Below, piece after piece: positions 9,056 through 16,878 of a stretch of 64,000 bases of DNA. The notes below the pieces were generated by a model. It was not told the DNA's origin and did no database searches. It worked only from the letters and a program-made list of their open reading frames with translations. The position numbers were made by a program, and so were the translations under genes. Every line of letters begins with the position of its first letter. Positions within the stretch are counted from its first letter, which is position 1. The stretch comes from an uncultured Opitutales bacterium (lineage in GTDB: Bacteria; Verrucomicrobiota; Verrucomicrobiia; Opitutales; Intestinicryptomonadaceae). Where the stretch lies: contig CALXLK010000002.1 of assembly GCA_944389175.1 (NCBI GenBank), positions 62,001-126,000 on the forward strand. The letters are read 5' to 3'.

Positions 9056-10582
9056 TTATTTTGTGTTTTTGTACCACGACGGCACGATGGCGTAGCGCTT
9101 TATCTTGTAGTTTATAATCCGCTGCGTAAGTCCGAGCTTTCTGGCCGCGTCGGCGGCGTTCCCCCTGGAAAATTTGAGAGCCTCGGTTATGAGTTCCCTC
9201 TCGAATGATTCCACCATCGATTCAAAGTCTATGTCCTCGCCGTAGGGTAGGCTTCTCTGCGAGTAGGCGGCCGACCTGACGGCCGGGGGCAGGTTGTATC
9301 CCGATATGGCCGAGTCGTTTGAAGATATGACGGCGCGCTCCATGCAGTTTTCAAGTTCCCTGACGTTTCCCGGCCACGAATAGATGCTCATCATATTGAT
9401 GGCGGGAGTGGAGATTCTTTTTATGTGCTTGCCGTGCGCGGCGTTAAATTTTTCCAGGAAGTGTTCGGCCAGGAGCATGATATCGCTCTTTCTGTCTTTT
9501 AGAGAGGGAATGTGGACGCAGTTTTTTGAAATCGTCCTGTAAAACGACTTGTCAAACGCGCCGGATTCTACGAGCTTTTCGACGTCGAGCGAACTTGCAA
9601 ATATGGCTCTTGCCTTGACATTAGTCGGCGTGTTTTGCCCGAGTTTTACGAATTTTCCCGTCTCAATTGCCTTTGAGAGCTCGCGTTGAACTTCTGGTGA
9701 AAGCGCGGCGGCCTCGTCGAAAAAGATCGTCTGCGGTTTTTCCAGGCCTATGTGCCACAGCGCTGCCGATTTGCTTGGAAGGCCCGCGCAGTTTAGTATT
9801 TTTATTTCCCTGCAGTCTTGGGACGCCTCGGCAATGGCGCGGGCGGCCAATTCTTTGCCCGTTCCCGATTTTCCCCTGATGAAAACGCACTCCGATGTCT
9901 TTGATGCTTTCGATATAAAATCGTAGACGTTTTGCATGGCGCCGCAGTTCCCGACCATTGAGGCGGGGCGGTTGGTTTCAAAGATGGCGTCCCCGCGGCG
10001 GTATTCGGCTCTGAGCTTGTTGCTTTCCTCCTTGCGCATGTAAAGCAGGGCGACGGAATCGGCGATTATGTTGGAGATGGTTTCCAAGAGCTCTATGTCG
10101 GCGGCGAGGCGCTTTTTATCGGCGTTTTTTCGTTCCGCGCTTATAGTGCCGATTACCTGTTCCATATAGATAATCGGGGAACAGAGGAAGGAAATGTTTT
10201 CAAGAGGCTCGGTGTGCGAGCCCGTACGGTTGAGAAAGTCTTTGCATTTTGATATGTCGGGCTCGACAATCGAATGCCCCAGAGCCGCGGCTTTGCCGGT
10301 AAGCCCCTCTCCTATCTTATAAACGCCTTTTTTTATTTCTTCGCGGTCGAGGCCTTTTGCGTCCTCGATAAACAGATAGTCGCCGTTGCGCAGGGTCATT
10401 GTCGCCCTGATAAACATGGTTTGCCAGAGCAGCTCGAGCGTGGTCGAAATAATCTCGGATACTTTTTTGCGCTGGACGGTCATGGAGCTGATTTTTTCCA
10501 GAATCTCCATTTCCCTCTCTTCGTCAAATCCGCACGAGTGTTTATCTGAGGCCTTTCCCATTGTCGGCCGACTCTCGTACAT
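9056..10582 (-). CDS. NifA-like regulator: GAF + degenerate sigma-54 AAA domain + Fis-type HTH
   Basis: About 508 residues from ATG 10582; another ATG at 10561 is possible. The open frame runs further upstream to 10783, but this would overlap divergent dnaX and looks non-coding. Domains in order: a GAF domain (about 25-185) with the NifA-like core KIGEGLTGKAAALG and ENISFLCSPIIYMEQVIGT; an AAA+ domain with Walker A RGKSGTGKELAARAIA (near 235), Walker B TIFFDEAAAL and the late SWPGNVRELENCMERAV motif; a C-terminal helix-turn-helix GNAADAARKLGLTQRIINYK. The stretch between NCAGLP and FFDE is only about 17 residues, where sigma-54 activators have about 50 including GAFTGA. It probably binds DNA and ATP but may not activate sigma-54. 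Confidence 0.8.
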   Translation of the reverse strand: MYESRPTMGKASDKHSCGFDEEREMEILEKISSMTVQRKKVSEIISTTLELLWQTMFIRATMTLRNGDYLFIEDAKGLDREEIKKGVYKIGEGLTGKAAALGHSIVEPDISKCKDFLNRTGSHTEPLENISFLCSPIIYMEQVIGTISAERKNADKKRLAADIELLETISNIIADSVALLYMRKEESNKLRAEYRRGDAIFETNRPASMVGNCGAMQNVYDFISKASKTSECVFIRGKSGTGKELAARAIAEASQDCREIKILNCAGLPSKSAALWHIGLEKPQTIFFDEAAALSPEVQRELSKAIETGKFVKLGQNTPTNVKARAIFASSLDVEKLVESGAFDKSFYRTISKNCVHIPSLKDRKSDIMLLAEHFLEKFNAAHGKHIKRISTPAINMMSIYSWPGNVRELENCMERAVISSNDSAISGYNLPPAVRSAAYSQRSLPYGEDIDFESMVESFERELITEALKFSRGNAADAARKLGLTQRIINYKIKRYAIVPSWYKNTK

Positions 10583-10663
10583 TTTGGGCAAAGTTTCAAT
10601 AAATTTCGGGTGGGAGGAAAAAAAACTTGTCTTGGCAAATAGCGGGTGCATTATCGGTAAAAA

Positions 10664-11794
10664 ATGAGCACATACCAGGTCATAGCGCGCAGATACCGCC
10701 CGAGACAGTTTTCCGAACTGGTGGGGCAGGAGCACATTGTCAAGACGCTCACCAATGCCATAACGAGCGGGCGGATAGGGCATGCGTACCTGTTTGTGGG
10801 GCCGCGCGGCACCGGAAAGACGACGGTTGCCAGGCTGTTTGCAAAGGCGCTAAACGCCAAAGGCGGGCCGAATGTACACCCCGAAGACGACGAAATTTCC
10901 CAGGCGATTATGAACGGCTCGTGCATGGACGTCGTGGAAATCGACGGAGCATCGAACCGTTCCATAGACGAGATACGCAAGCTCAGGGAGGATTGCCGCT
11001 ATGCTCCGGCGCAGTGCACCTATAAAATATACATTATAGACGAAGTGCATTCTCTTACCCAGGATGCCTTTAACGCGCTGCTTAAGACATTGGAGGAGCC
11101 GCCGGCGCACGTGAAGTTCATCTTTGCCACTACGGAGGCCCACAAAGTTTTGGGCACGATAACTTCCCGCTGCCAGCGCTTTGAATTTCACCCGATACCA
11201 GAGGAAAAGATAGCCGCCCATCTCAAATACATAGCCGACAAAGAGCAGATAGAAGCCTCCGACGAGGCGATAAGAGCCATAGCCCGCCTTGCCAACGGAG
11301 GCATGCGCGACGCCCAAAGCATACTCGACCAGATGATATCCTTCTGCGGCAAAAAAATCGGCATAGACGACGTTATCGGTGTTTACGGGCTTGCCAGCGA
11401 GGCCGAGATAAAGGGAATTTTGCAGAGCATGGCTCGCGGCGACTATTCGGCGATAGTTGAGGCTGTCAACGGCCTTGTCGAGCGCGGTTGCGATCTCAAC
11501 AGGGCGCTTTCGGACATGCAGAATTTTCTTAGGGAGGCCATGATAGCCTCGTTTAAGGACGGCTACTACGCCTTTGGTGACAAGTCTTTGACGACGGAGC
11601 AGATTATGCATATGCTCGACGTTCTTCAAAGCGCCGGCAAGGGGGTCCGGGGCGGGCTTTCCGAAAAGGCGAATTTTGAGGTGGCGTTGCTCAAGGCCGT
11701 GGAGGAGAGCAGGGCCCGGGCGATAAACACACTCATAAAGGAACTCGACAAGCTTTCAGCAGCAGGCGCCGAAACTCAAAAAAAAAATAGCTGA
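10664..11794 (+). CDS. dnaX: DNA polymerase III gamma subunit (short dnaX product)
   Basis: The clamp-loader ATPase of DNA polymerase III, 376 residues in the zero frame. Walker A is [18 protein letters not shown] (near residue 46), Walker B is [10 protein letters not shown], followed by [21 protein letters not shown] and the sensor/arginine-finger segment TSRCQRFEF. Domain III continues to about residue 365. The zinc-binding CxxCxxC element normally placed after the P-loop helix is missing: the segment from KALN to VVEIDGAS has one Cys. Translation ends with TGA at 11792 just after a run of ten A, and a longer frame continues beyond it (next two entries). It is divergent from the NifA-like gene. 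Confidence 0.93.
   Translation: MSTYQVIARRYRPRQFSELVGQEHIVKTLTNAITSGRIGHAYLFVGPRGTGKTTVARLFAKALNAKGGPNVHPEDDEISQAIMNGSCMDVVEIDGASNRSIDEIRKLREDCRYAPAQCTYKIYIIDEVHSLTQDAFNALLKTLEEPPAHVKFIFATTEAHKVLGTITSRCQRFEFHPIPEEKIAAHLKYIADKEQIEASDEAIRAIARLANGGMRDAQSILDQMISFCGKKIGIDDVIGVYGLASEAEIKGILQSMARGDYSAIVEAVNGLVERGCDLNRALSDMQNFLREAMIASFKDGYYAFGDKSLTTEQIMHMLDVLQSAGKGVRGGLSEKANFEVALLKAVEESRARAINTLIKELDKLSAAGAETQKKNS
11778..11787 (+). other. A10 slippage site inside dnaX
   Basis: Ten consecutive A lie at the exact point where the dnaX frame changes. The zero frame reads CAA AAA AAA AAT AGC TGA (stop at 11792). The -1 frame hits TAG at 11788. The +1/-2 frame reads on as [15 protein letters not shown] for 119 codons. 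An mRNA with nine (or twelve) A would encode the long tau form. Thermus thermophilus dnaX is known to use transcriptional slippage on an A run for gamma/tau. A one-base homopolymer sequencing error is the alternative. Confidence 0.75.
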
Positions 11795-12146
11795 ACTGCT
11801 CAGGGCGGTGCTCGACGAGAACAAGGCCTTCGGTTCGGCTTTCGCCTCGGCCGTGGTTCAAAAGCAGAAACCGCGCCACATACTTGAAGAGTCCGCCCAG
11901 CAAGACGCGGCAAAGAAAGTTTTTGACAGCAATTCTCCGGCGTTTAAGGCCGCCGTCGGGCTTTTGCCCAAAGAGCTTTTGGCCCTCATATACGACCAGC
12001 TGAAAGTTTCCCCCAATAGGCTTGTGGAAGTGCTGGACGGCGGAGGGGAGGAGGCCGTGGCGGAAGACTCGTATGTCGACGACGCATCCGCGCCCGTCGA
12101 TGCTCCCGCAGATTATTATCCAGATTCAGATTCCGACGACGAATAA
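11787..12146 (+). CDS. dnaX: Tau-specific C-terminal extension of DnaX (reached by frameshift)
   Basis: An open frame that joins dnaX in the +1 frame at the A10 run and gives a fused product of about 493 residues. It encodes [15 protein letters not shown], a helical region, [25 protein letters not shown] and an acidic tail with many Asp and Ser. It has no ribosome site of its own and its first in-frame GTG lies at 11808. The downstream gene rmuC starts 3 nt after its stop, so the frame is under translational spacing constraint. I read it as the tau C-terminus, which in other bacteria contacts the polymerase and helicase, rather than a separate gene. Confidence 0.75.
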   Translation: MAELLRAVLDENKAFGSAFASAVVQKQKPRHILEESAQQDAAKKVFDSNSPAFKAAVGLLPKELLALIYDQLKVSPNRLVEVLDGGGEEAVAEDSYVDDASAPVDAPADYYPDSDSDDE

Positions 12147-12148
12147 TC

Positions 12149-13534
12149 ATGAGCGAAAATTTTTATCCACTGTTGGCAATTTCCATGCTTGCCCTTTACG
12201 GGGTCTGCGTTTCGGCGGCGTGTTTTTGGCTGGCCGGGCGCAGGAGGCGCGACGTGGCCGAGTTGGAGGGCAGGCTCAGCGATTCTGACGCGGCCCGCAT
12301 CGAGGCTGAAAGGCGCCTGCACGAGGCCGGGGTTAGCGCGGCCGTCAGCCGCGCGCAAAGCGACGGCGCGCAGGTTCGCCTGCGCGAAGTCTCGGAAGAG
12401 TTGGCCAAGACCCAGCACGAGTTGGCCCGGGTCCAGCAGGATCTGGCCGCATGCCGTAGCCAGAGCGAGATTCTCGAGCGCACAAACGCCCAGACGCAGG
12501 AGCGCTATGCCGAACTTCGCACGCGCCTCGACGCCGATTTTCAAATTTTGGCAAACAAAGTTTTTGACGAGGCGCGCGCGAAATTTGTGGATCAGGGCTC
12601 GCAGAGGATTAATTCGATAGTGGAGCCCTTAAGCTTGAATCTCCAAAGGTTCCGCGAGAGGGTCGACGCCGTCCACGATGCCCAGACGCGCGCGTCCGAA
12701 GGCGTCAAAGTGCAGATTGAAAACCTGCTTAAAATGAACGAAAGGCTTTCCGAGGACGCCGAGAATCTGACCGCCGCGTTGCGCGGAAACAACAAGGTGG
12801 CCGGGAACTGGGGAGAGGCTGTTCTGGAGAAGATTTTTCAGTCGTGCGGTCTGATAAAGGGGGTGCATTACCGCGCGCAGGAGAGTTTTTCGGACCCGAC
12901 GTCGGTCCAGAGCCGTCTCGTGCCCGATTTTATAGTCGATCTTCCGGACAGCCGCTCGATAATAGTCGACTCTAAAGTGTCGTTGTTGGACTATGTCGAC
13001 TATTGTTCGGCGACCGACGCGGCGGCCAAGCGCGAGAGTCTGTCGAAATTCAAGAAATCGACGCGCGCGCATCTGAAGGAGTTTGCAAAGAAGTACGATT
13101 GCCTTTCCGGCATGGCGGGCTTCAAGTTAATGTTCATACCGATTGAGCCGGCGTATAATTTGATTGTCGAAAGCGACAAGACGCTGCTTTTCGACGCCTA
13201 CGCCGACAACGTGATAATAGTATCGCCGACGTCGGTTATGGCCATTTTAAAATACGCGCAGATAGCCTACCGCAACGAGGCCGTATCGAAAAATCTCGGC
13301 GAGCTGTCGAAGTGCGGCAGGCTGCTGTGCGACCGTATAAATGGCTTTTTAGAGCGCTTTAGCGCCATACAGACCCGCATAGATGGTTTGCAAAACGCCT
13401 ATAACGCGTCAAAGACGGCCTTGAGCGAAGGCACGCAAAGCGTGTCGAAGACGGCGCGCCGCTTTTACGAACTTTCGCAAAAATCCTTGGAGGGGCAGAA
13501 CAAAGAAATTGAAAAGGAGCTTGAAAATGAATGA
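12149..13534 (+). CDS. rmuC: DNA recombination protein RmuC
   Basis: A 461-residue RmuC-family protein. It has one N-terminal membrane segment (LLAISMLALYGVCVSAACFWLAG), a long coiled coil (about 30-200) and the RmuC core: NNKVAGNWGEAVLEKIFQ, then VPDFIVDLPDSRSIIVDSK and PTSVMAILKYAQIAYR. The core belongs to the PD-(D/E)XK nuclease fold; the VPDFIVDLPD...VDSK region carries the expected Asp and Lys. RmuC limits inversions at short inverted repeats in E. coli. It is cotranscribed with dnaX and overlaps meaB by 8 nt. Confidence 0.93.
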   Translation: MSENFYPLLAISMLALYGVCVSAACFWLAGRRRRDVAELEGRLSDSDAARIEAERRLHEAGVSAAVSRAQSDGAQVRLREVSEELAKTQHELARVQQDLAACRSQSEILERTNAQTQERYAELRTRLDADFQILANKVFDEARAKFVDQGSQRINSIVEPLSLNLQRFRERVDAVHDAQTRASEGVKVQIENLLKMNERLSEDAENLTAALRGNNKVAGNWGEAVLEKIFQSCGLIKGVHYRAQESFSDPTSVQSRLVPDFIVDLPDSRSIIVDSKVSLLDYVDYCSATDAAAKRESLSKFKKSTRAHLKEFAKKYDCLSGMAGFKLMFIPIEPAYNLIVESDKTLLFDAYADNVIIVSPTSVMAILKYAQIAYRNEAVSKNLGELSKCGRLLCDRINGFLERFSAIQTRIDGLQNAYNASKTALSEGTQSVSKTARRFYELSQKSLEGQNKEIEKELENE

Positions 13535-14645
13535 CGAACACCGTCCGGAATGGATACCCGAAAATGCCGATCCGCACCTGTTTACAACGAGTGTGGTATC
13601 CGGAATTGACCTAAAGAAAAACGCCGACGATCCGACCGTATCGAAAGCGCCCAGGCCGAGGAAGCGCGCGCTTAGTCTCGAGGATTACCGCAAGGGCATA
13701 CTTTCTGCCGACCGCACGGTTCTAGCGCGGGCAATAACGCTAATAGAGAGTTCCAATCCCGACCATTTTAAGCTCTCGCAGCAGTTGCTTACCTCGATTC
13801 TGCCGTATGCTGGGAAGTCGTACCGCATAGGCATAACTGGAGTTCCCGGCGCGGGGAAGTCGTCGTTTATAGAGACGTTTGGAATGATGCTGTGCGAGAA
13901 GTTCGGCAAGAAGGTGGCAGTTTTGGCTGTCGACCCGTCGAGCAGCATCACGGGCGGAAGCGTGCTTGGAGACAAGACCCGCATGGAGAATCTTTCGCGC
14001 TGCAAGAATGCCTTCATAAGGCCCTCGCCCTCGGGTGGAGTTCTCGGCGGCGTCGCCCGCAAGACGCGCGAGACCATGCTCCTGTGCGAGGCGGCCGGGT
14101 ACGACGTCATTTTGATAGAGACTGTCGGCGTCGGCCAGAGCGAAGTTTCCGTGCGTTCCATGAGCGACTTTTTCATGCTCATACAGCTGGCCGTTCAGGG
14201 CGACGATTTGCAGGGGATAAAAAAAGGCGTCATAGAGCTTGCCGACGGCATATTGGTCAACAAGTGCGACGGCAATCTCGTCGAAAAATCGAAGCTAAAG
14301 CAGGCCGAGCTTCAAGGTGTTTTGCATTATCTTTCGGCGCCCGTCCCGGATTGGCGGCCGTTTTGCCAGACGTGCTCAGCCTTGACGGGCGAGGGCATTG
14401 AGGAGGCTTGGGAAAGCCTGGAGCGTTACCGCAAGATAACTGTTGAAAACGGTTATTTCCACAGGCGCAGGGCCGAGCAGAACGTCGAGTGGTTTACGTC
14501 TCTGCTTGAGAGCGAAGTCCTTCGCAGATTTTTTGCCACGGCCGGGATGGAGAGTTCCATAGAGCACTACAAGAAGCTCGTTGAGAATTCCGAGATAAAC
14601 CCGACTTCGGCGGCCTACAATGTCATCGAAGAGTACCTGAAGTGA
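13527..14645 (+). CDS. meaB: Methylmalonyl-CoA mutase-associated GTPase MeaB (ArgK family)
   Basis: A 372-residue G3E GTPase that protects and reloads cobalamin-dependent acyl-CoA mutases. Motifs: P-loop GVPGAGKSSFIETFG, switch region VDPSSSITGGSVLGDKTRM, and IETVGVGQSEVSVRSMSDFF; NKCD supplies guanine recognition and LTGEGIEEAWESL is typical near the end. The ATG at 13527 is preferred over an upstream TTG because AAGGAGC stands 8 nt before it. It overlaps the rmuC stop. No mutase gene lies in the window, so its partner must be elsewhere. Confidence 0.93.
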   Translation: MNDEHRPEWIPENADPHLFTTSVVSGIDLKKNADDPTVSKAPRPRKRALSLEDYRKGILSADRTVLARAITLIESSNPDHFKLSQQLLTSILPYAGKSYRIGITGVPGAGKSSFIETFGMMLCEKFGKKVAVLAVDPSSSITGGSVLGDKTRMENLSRCKNAFIRPSPSGGVLGGVARKTRETMLLCEAAGYDVILIETVGVGQSEVSVRSMSDFFMLIQLAVQGDDLQGIKKGVIELADGILVNKCDGNLVEKSKLKQAELQGVLHYLSAPVPDWRPFCQTCSALTGEGIEEAWESLERYRKITVENGYFHRRRAEQNVEWFTSLLESEVLRRFFATAGMESSIEHYKKLVENSEINPTSAAYNVIEEYLK

Positions 14646-15607
14646 ACAGGCCAAAAAAAACTGGTCTTAGCAGGGCCGAGCAGCTTGCCAGGCTCCCCCA
14701 AGGGTTCGTATGCGCCATTGACGATTTTTCCGCCTATTTAAAGATGGAGCTTGGGCGGGGGCCAAATACCGTTTCTTCGTATATCGGGGATGTTTTGCAG
14801 TTTTGCCAAAGCGCTGTGGCCGAGGGGAAGACTTCGTTTTTAGACGTCGACGCCGACACTATTTCCGATTGGATAAGCGATATTTCAAAACGCGTAAAGA
14901 CGACGACCCAATCGCGGAAATTAAGCGCCCTGGCCACTCTTGCAAATTTTCTCATAGACGAGGGCATATGGGATAAGAATTTTAGCCGGCTCGTGGCGCG
15001 CCCCAAGGTTGTCAGAAGCCAGCCCGAAGTTCTCGAGGCCGGGCAAATAGACGATATTATAAACGCGCCCGACGGCGGTTCGGCGGAATCAGCGCGCGAT
15101 AGGGCGATGCTTGAGCTCGCCTATTCGAGCGGGCTGCGCGTCTCGGAACTGTGCAATTTGAGGGAGAGCGATATCGACTATTCCGGGCGCATAATACGCG
15201 TAAAGGGCAAGGGGGAAAAGACGCGCCTTGTGCCCGTCGGGGTTCCCGCAATCGAGGCCATAAACGCTTACCGGGCGCGCAGGGCCGAGCTTCTAAAAGG
15301 CGGAACATGCCCCGAGCTTTTCGTGACGCGCCGCGGAAAGAAGATGTCGCGCAAGACGTTTTGGTTTAACATAAAAAAGTACGCGCAAAAGGCGGGGATA
15401 GATGCGCATGTCAAGCCGCACGCCATGCGGCATTCGTTTGCGACGCACATGCTAAGAAACGGCGCGAATTTGTTTTCCATAAAAGAGATGCTTGGCCACA
15501 GCGATCTTTCCACTACGCAGATATACACGCAGCTTGTCCGCGACGACATTGCAAACGAATATTCGGCCAAGCACCCACGCTCAAAAATGGACGTGGAGAT
15601 GGATTAG
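14642..15607 (+). CDS. Tyrosine recombinase, XerC/XerD type
   Basis: A 321-residue site-specific recombinase. An N-terminal SAM-like domain (FSAYLKMELGRGPNTVSSY) precedes the catalytic domain with the first Arg in LAYSSGLRVSELCNL, Lys in VKGKGEKTRLVPVG, HAMRHSFATHML, LGHSDLSTTQIYTQL and the nucleophilic Tyr. Length and layout match chromosome-dimer resolvases rather than phage integrases. XerC and XerD cannot be told apart here, and no dif-like site was located. The GTG start overlaps the meaB stop (GTGA). A G-poor, gene-free tract follows. Confidence 0.9.
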   Translation: MNRPKKTGLSRAEQLARLPQGFVCAIDDFSAYLKMELGRGPNTVSSYIGDVLQFCQSAVAEGKTSFLDVDADTISDWISDISKRVKTTTQSRKLSALATLANFLIDEGIWDKNFSRLVARPKVVRSQPEVLEAGQIDDIINAPDGGSAESARDRAMLELAYSSGLRVSELCNLRESDIDYSGRIIRVKGKGEKTRLVPVGVPAIEAINAYRARRAELLKGGTCPELFVTRRGKKMSRKTFWFNIKKYAQKAGIDAHVKPHAMRHSFATHMLRNGANLFSIKEMLGHSDLSTTQIYTQLVRDDIANEYSAKHPRSKMDVEMD

Positions 15608-16232
15608 CGATGTTTTCCCGGGGCGGCGGGCTCGAGGCAATTTTTGTCTCTCTTCTATTTTATATTCGTTTTTTTTGCTTGTGCGGCGATATTTTCCCAC
15701 ATTCTCCCCCCTCTCTTGTTTTTTTTCTCTTTTTTTCCCTCTCTCCCCCCCCCAGTGGCGCGCCATTGAAACTTAAGGTTATTTTTTCTTTTCCGCTTTG
15801 AGAAATTTTTTTTATTTCCCTCTTGCATCTCCTTTCTTTTGCCCCATTTTCCCCTCTTTCTTTTTTTCCCTTTTCCCCCTCCCTCTCCCACACACGCCAC
15901 CACAAACATACCACCATCGACAACAACAATTATATATACTAGCATACTCAAGCCGTGCAAAGCGCTCCATAGGCATACAAGAAAAGAAAAACACACATAC
16001 TCCACTCATCGCATACGCATTTCGGAGAGGCGGCGCGGAGATCTGTTCTATTTTTTTCCTGGAGATGTCAGTCGTTATTTTTTGAATGTGTGTCGCTAAA
16101 AGAACTTGTCGTTTTTTTGCATAGGTGTCTTTAAAGGGCAAGATGCTAAACAGTGTCAATGTGCACGTGTATTAGATCTTCGTTTAAATATAAACTTGCA
16201 AAAAGGGACTGCTTTTTCGAGTATCTTGGGGA
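15608..16232 (+). other. Gene-free, pyrimidine-rich and G-poor region
   Basis: There is no convincing gene in 625 nt. Two long C/T tracts (about 15690-15755 and 15805-15892) include a C9 run at 15745-15753. An A/C-rich stretch follows to about 16020. From 15841 to 15900 the plus strand has 31 C and 2 G. Past 16020 the composition returns to normal and leads into mntP. The minus strand gives Lys/Gly/Arg-rich open frames that reflect composition only. A C-rich, G-poor, unstructured transcript after a gene is what Rho uses, so a Rho-dependent terminator for the xer operon is the most economical reading. Confidence 0.7.
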
Positions 16233-16790
16233 GTGAACATTTTTGAATTGATATGGGTGGCGCTGGCGCTGTGCGTGGACTCTTTTGCCGTGTCGGCGGC
16301 TGGCGGGTGCTCGAATTGCAAAATTCCCGTCGGGAACAAACTGTTCGGGGCTGTCATATTTGCGGCATGCCAGGGAGGGTTGACATTTGCTGGGTGGTTT
16401 GCCGGAGACAGCGCGCTGAGCCTCTTTGAAAGCGTATTGCGCGTGGCGGCGTTTATCCTCCTATTCGGGATAGGCGCCAAAATGTGTTTTGATGCCTTTA
16501 AGGGCGAAAGTGTGAGGCGGCGCAATTTTTTAAATCCGCTAAATGTTAAGCTGGCATTCGTATTGGGGATAGCCACCAGCATAGACGCCCTCGCCTTGGG
16601 AGTGTCGTTTGCGTTTGTCGGGGCCAATATTTTTGCGGCGGCTTTCATAATATCGGCGGTGACATTCTTTGCGTGTTTATTGGGCATGGAGCTCGGCAGA
16701 TCGGCCGCAAGGGTATCTAAGCGCCTGCCGGCGTTTGGCGGAGTGGTTTTGATAGTTATCGCGCTTCTTATGCTTGCAGATGTCGGGTAG
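16233..16790 (+). CDS. mntP: Manganese efflux pump MntP
   Basis: A 185-residue membrane protein with six hydrophobic segments in the two-repeat MntP layout. The N-terminus ELIWVALALCVDSFAVSAAGG matches the family's MDAFAVS motif, and the second repeat has ATSIDALALGVSFAFVG. The acidic residues in both repeats are those linked to Mn2+ transport. The GTG at 16233 gives a full family-length start; a GGGGAG run overlaps it, so the ribosome site is poor. No yybP-ykoY riboswitch could be recognised upstream. It stands alone between the G-poor tract and the sugar block. Confidence 0.9.
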   Translation: MNIFELIWVALALCVDSFAVSAAGGCSNCKIPVGNKLFGAVIFAACQGGLTFAGWFAGDSALSLFESVLRVAAFILLFGIGAKMCFDAFKGESVRRRNFLNPLNVKLAFVLGIATSIDALALGVSFAFVGANIFAAAFIISAVTFFACLLGMELGRSAARVSKRLPAFGGVVLIVIALLMLADVG

Positions 16791-16817
16791 TTGCGGATTT
16801 GCTTCTTTTTTATTTCA

Positions 16818-16846
16818 TTGACAATAGCCTTTGTATTGGCCAAAAT
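16818..16846 (+). promoter_or_regulatory. Sigma-70-like promoter for the Gfo/Idh operon
   Basis: TTGACA at 16818-16823 and CAAAAT at 16841-16846 are separated by 17 nt, 33 nt upstream of the ATG at 16879. The -35 is perfect and the -10 matches four of six. It supports the downstream start over the longer open frame from 16831. Confidence 0.55.
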
Positions 16847-16878
16847 CACAGGCTCAATCAAACGGAGTTGTTAAAAAG

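Noticed and set aside
10583-10783. N-terminal extension of the NifA-like gene
   Set aside because: It would overlap divergent dnaX by 120 nt and shows no domain; the ATG at 10582 or 10561 suffices for the GAF domain.
15655-16159. Several overlapping minus-strand frames with Lys/Gly/Arg-rich products
   Set aside because: They mirror the pyrimidine-rich composition of the plus strand, overlap each other in different frames and have no ribosome site, domain or neighbour support.
16190-16245. A GGGGAGTG stretch ahead of mntP looking like the start of a yybP-ykoY manganese riboswitch
   Set aside because: The motif lies at the start codon itself and no paired second half of the riboswitch follows or precedes it.
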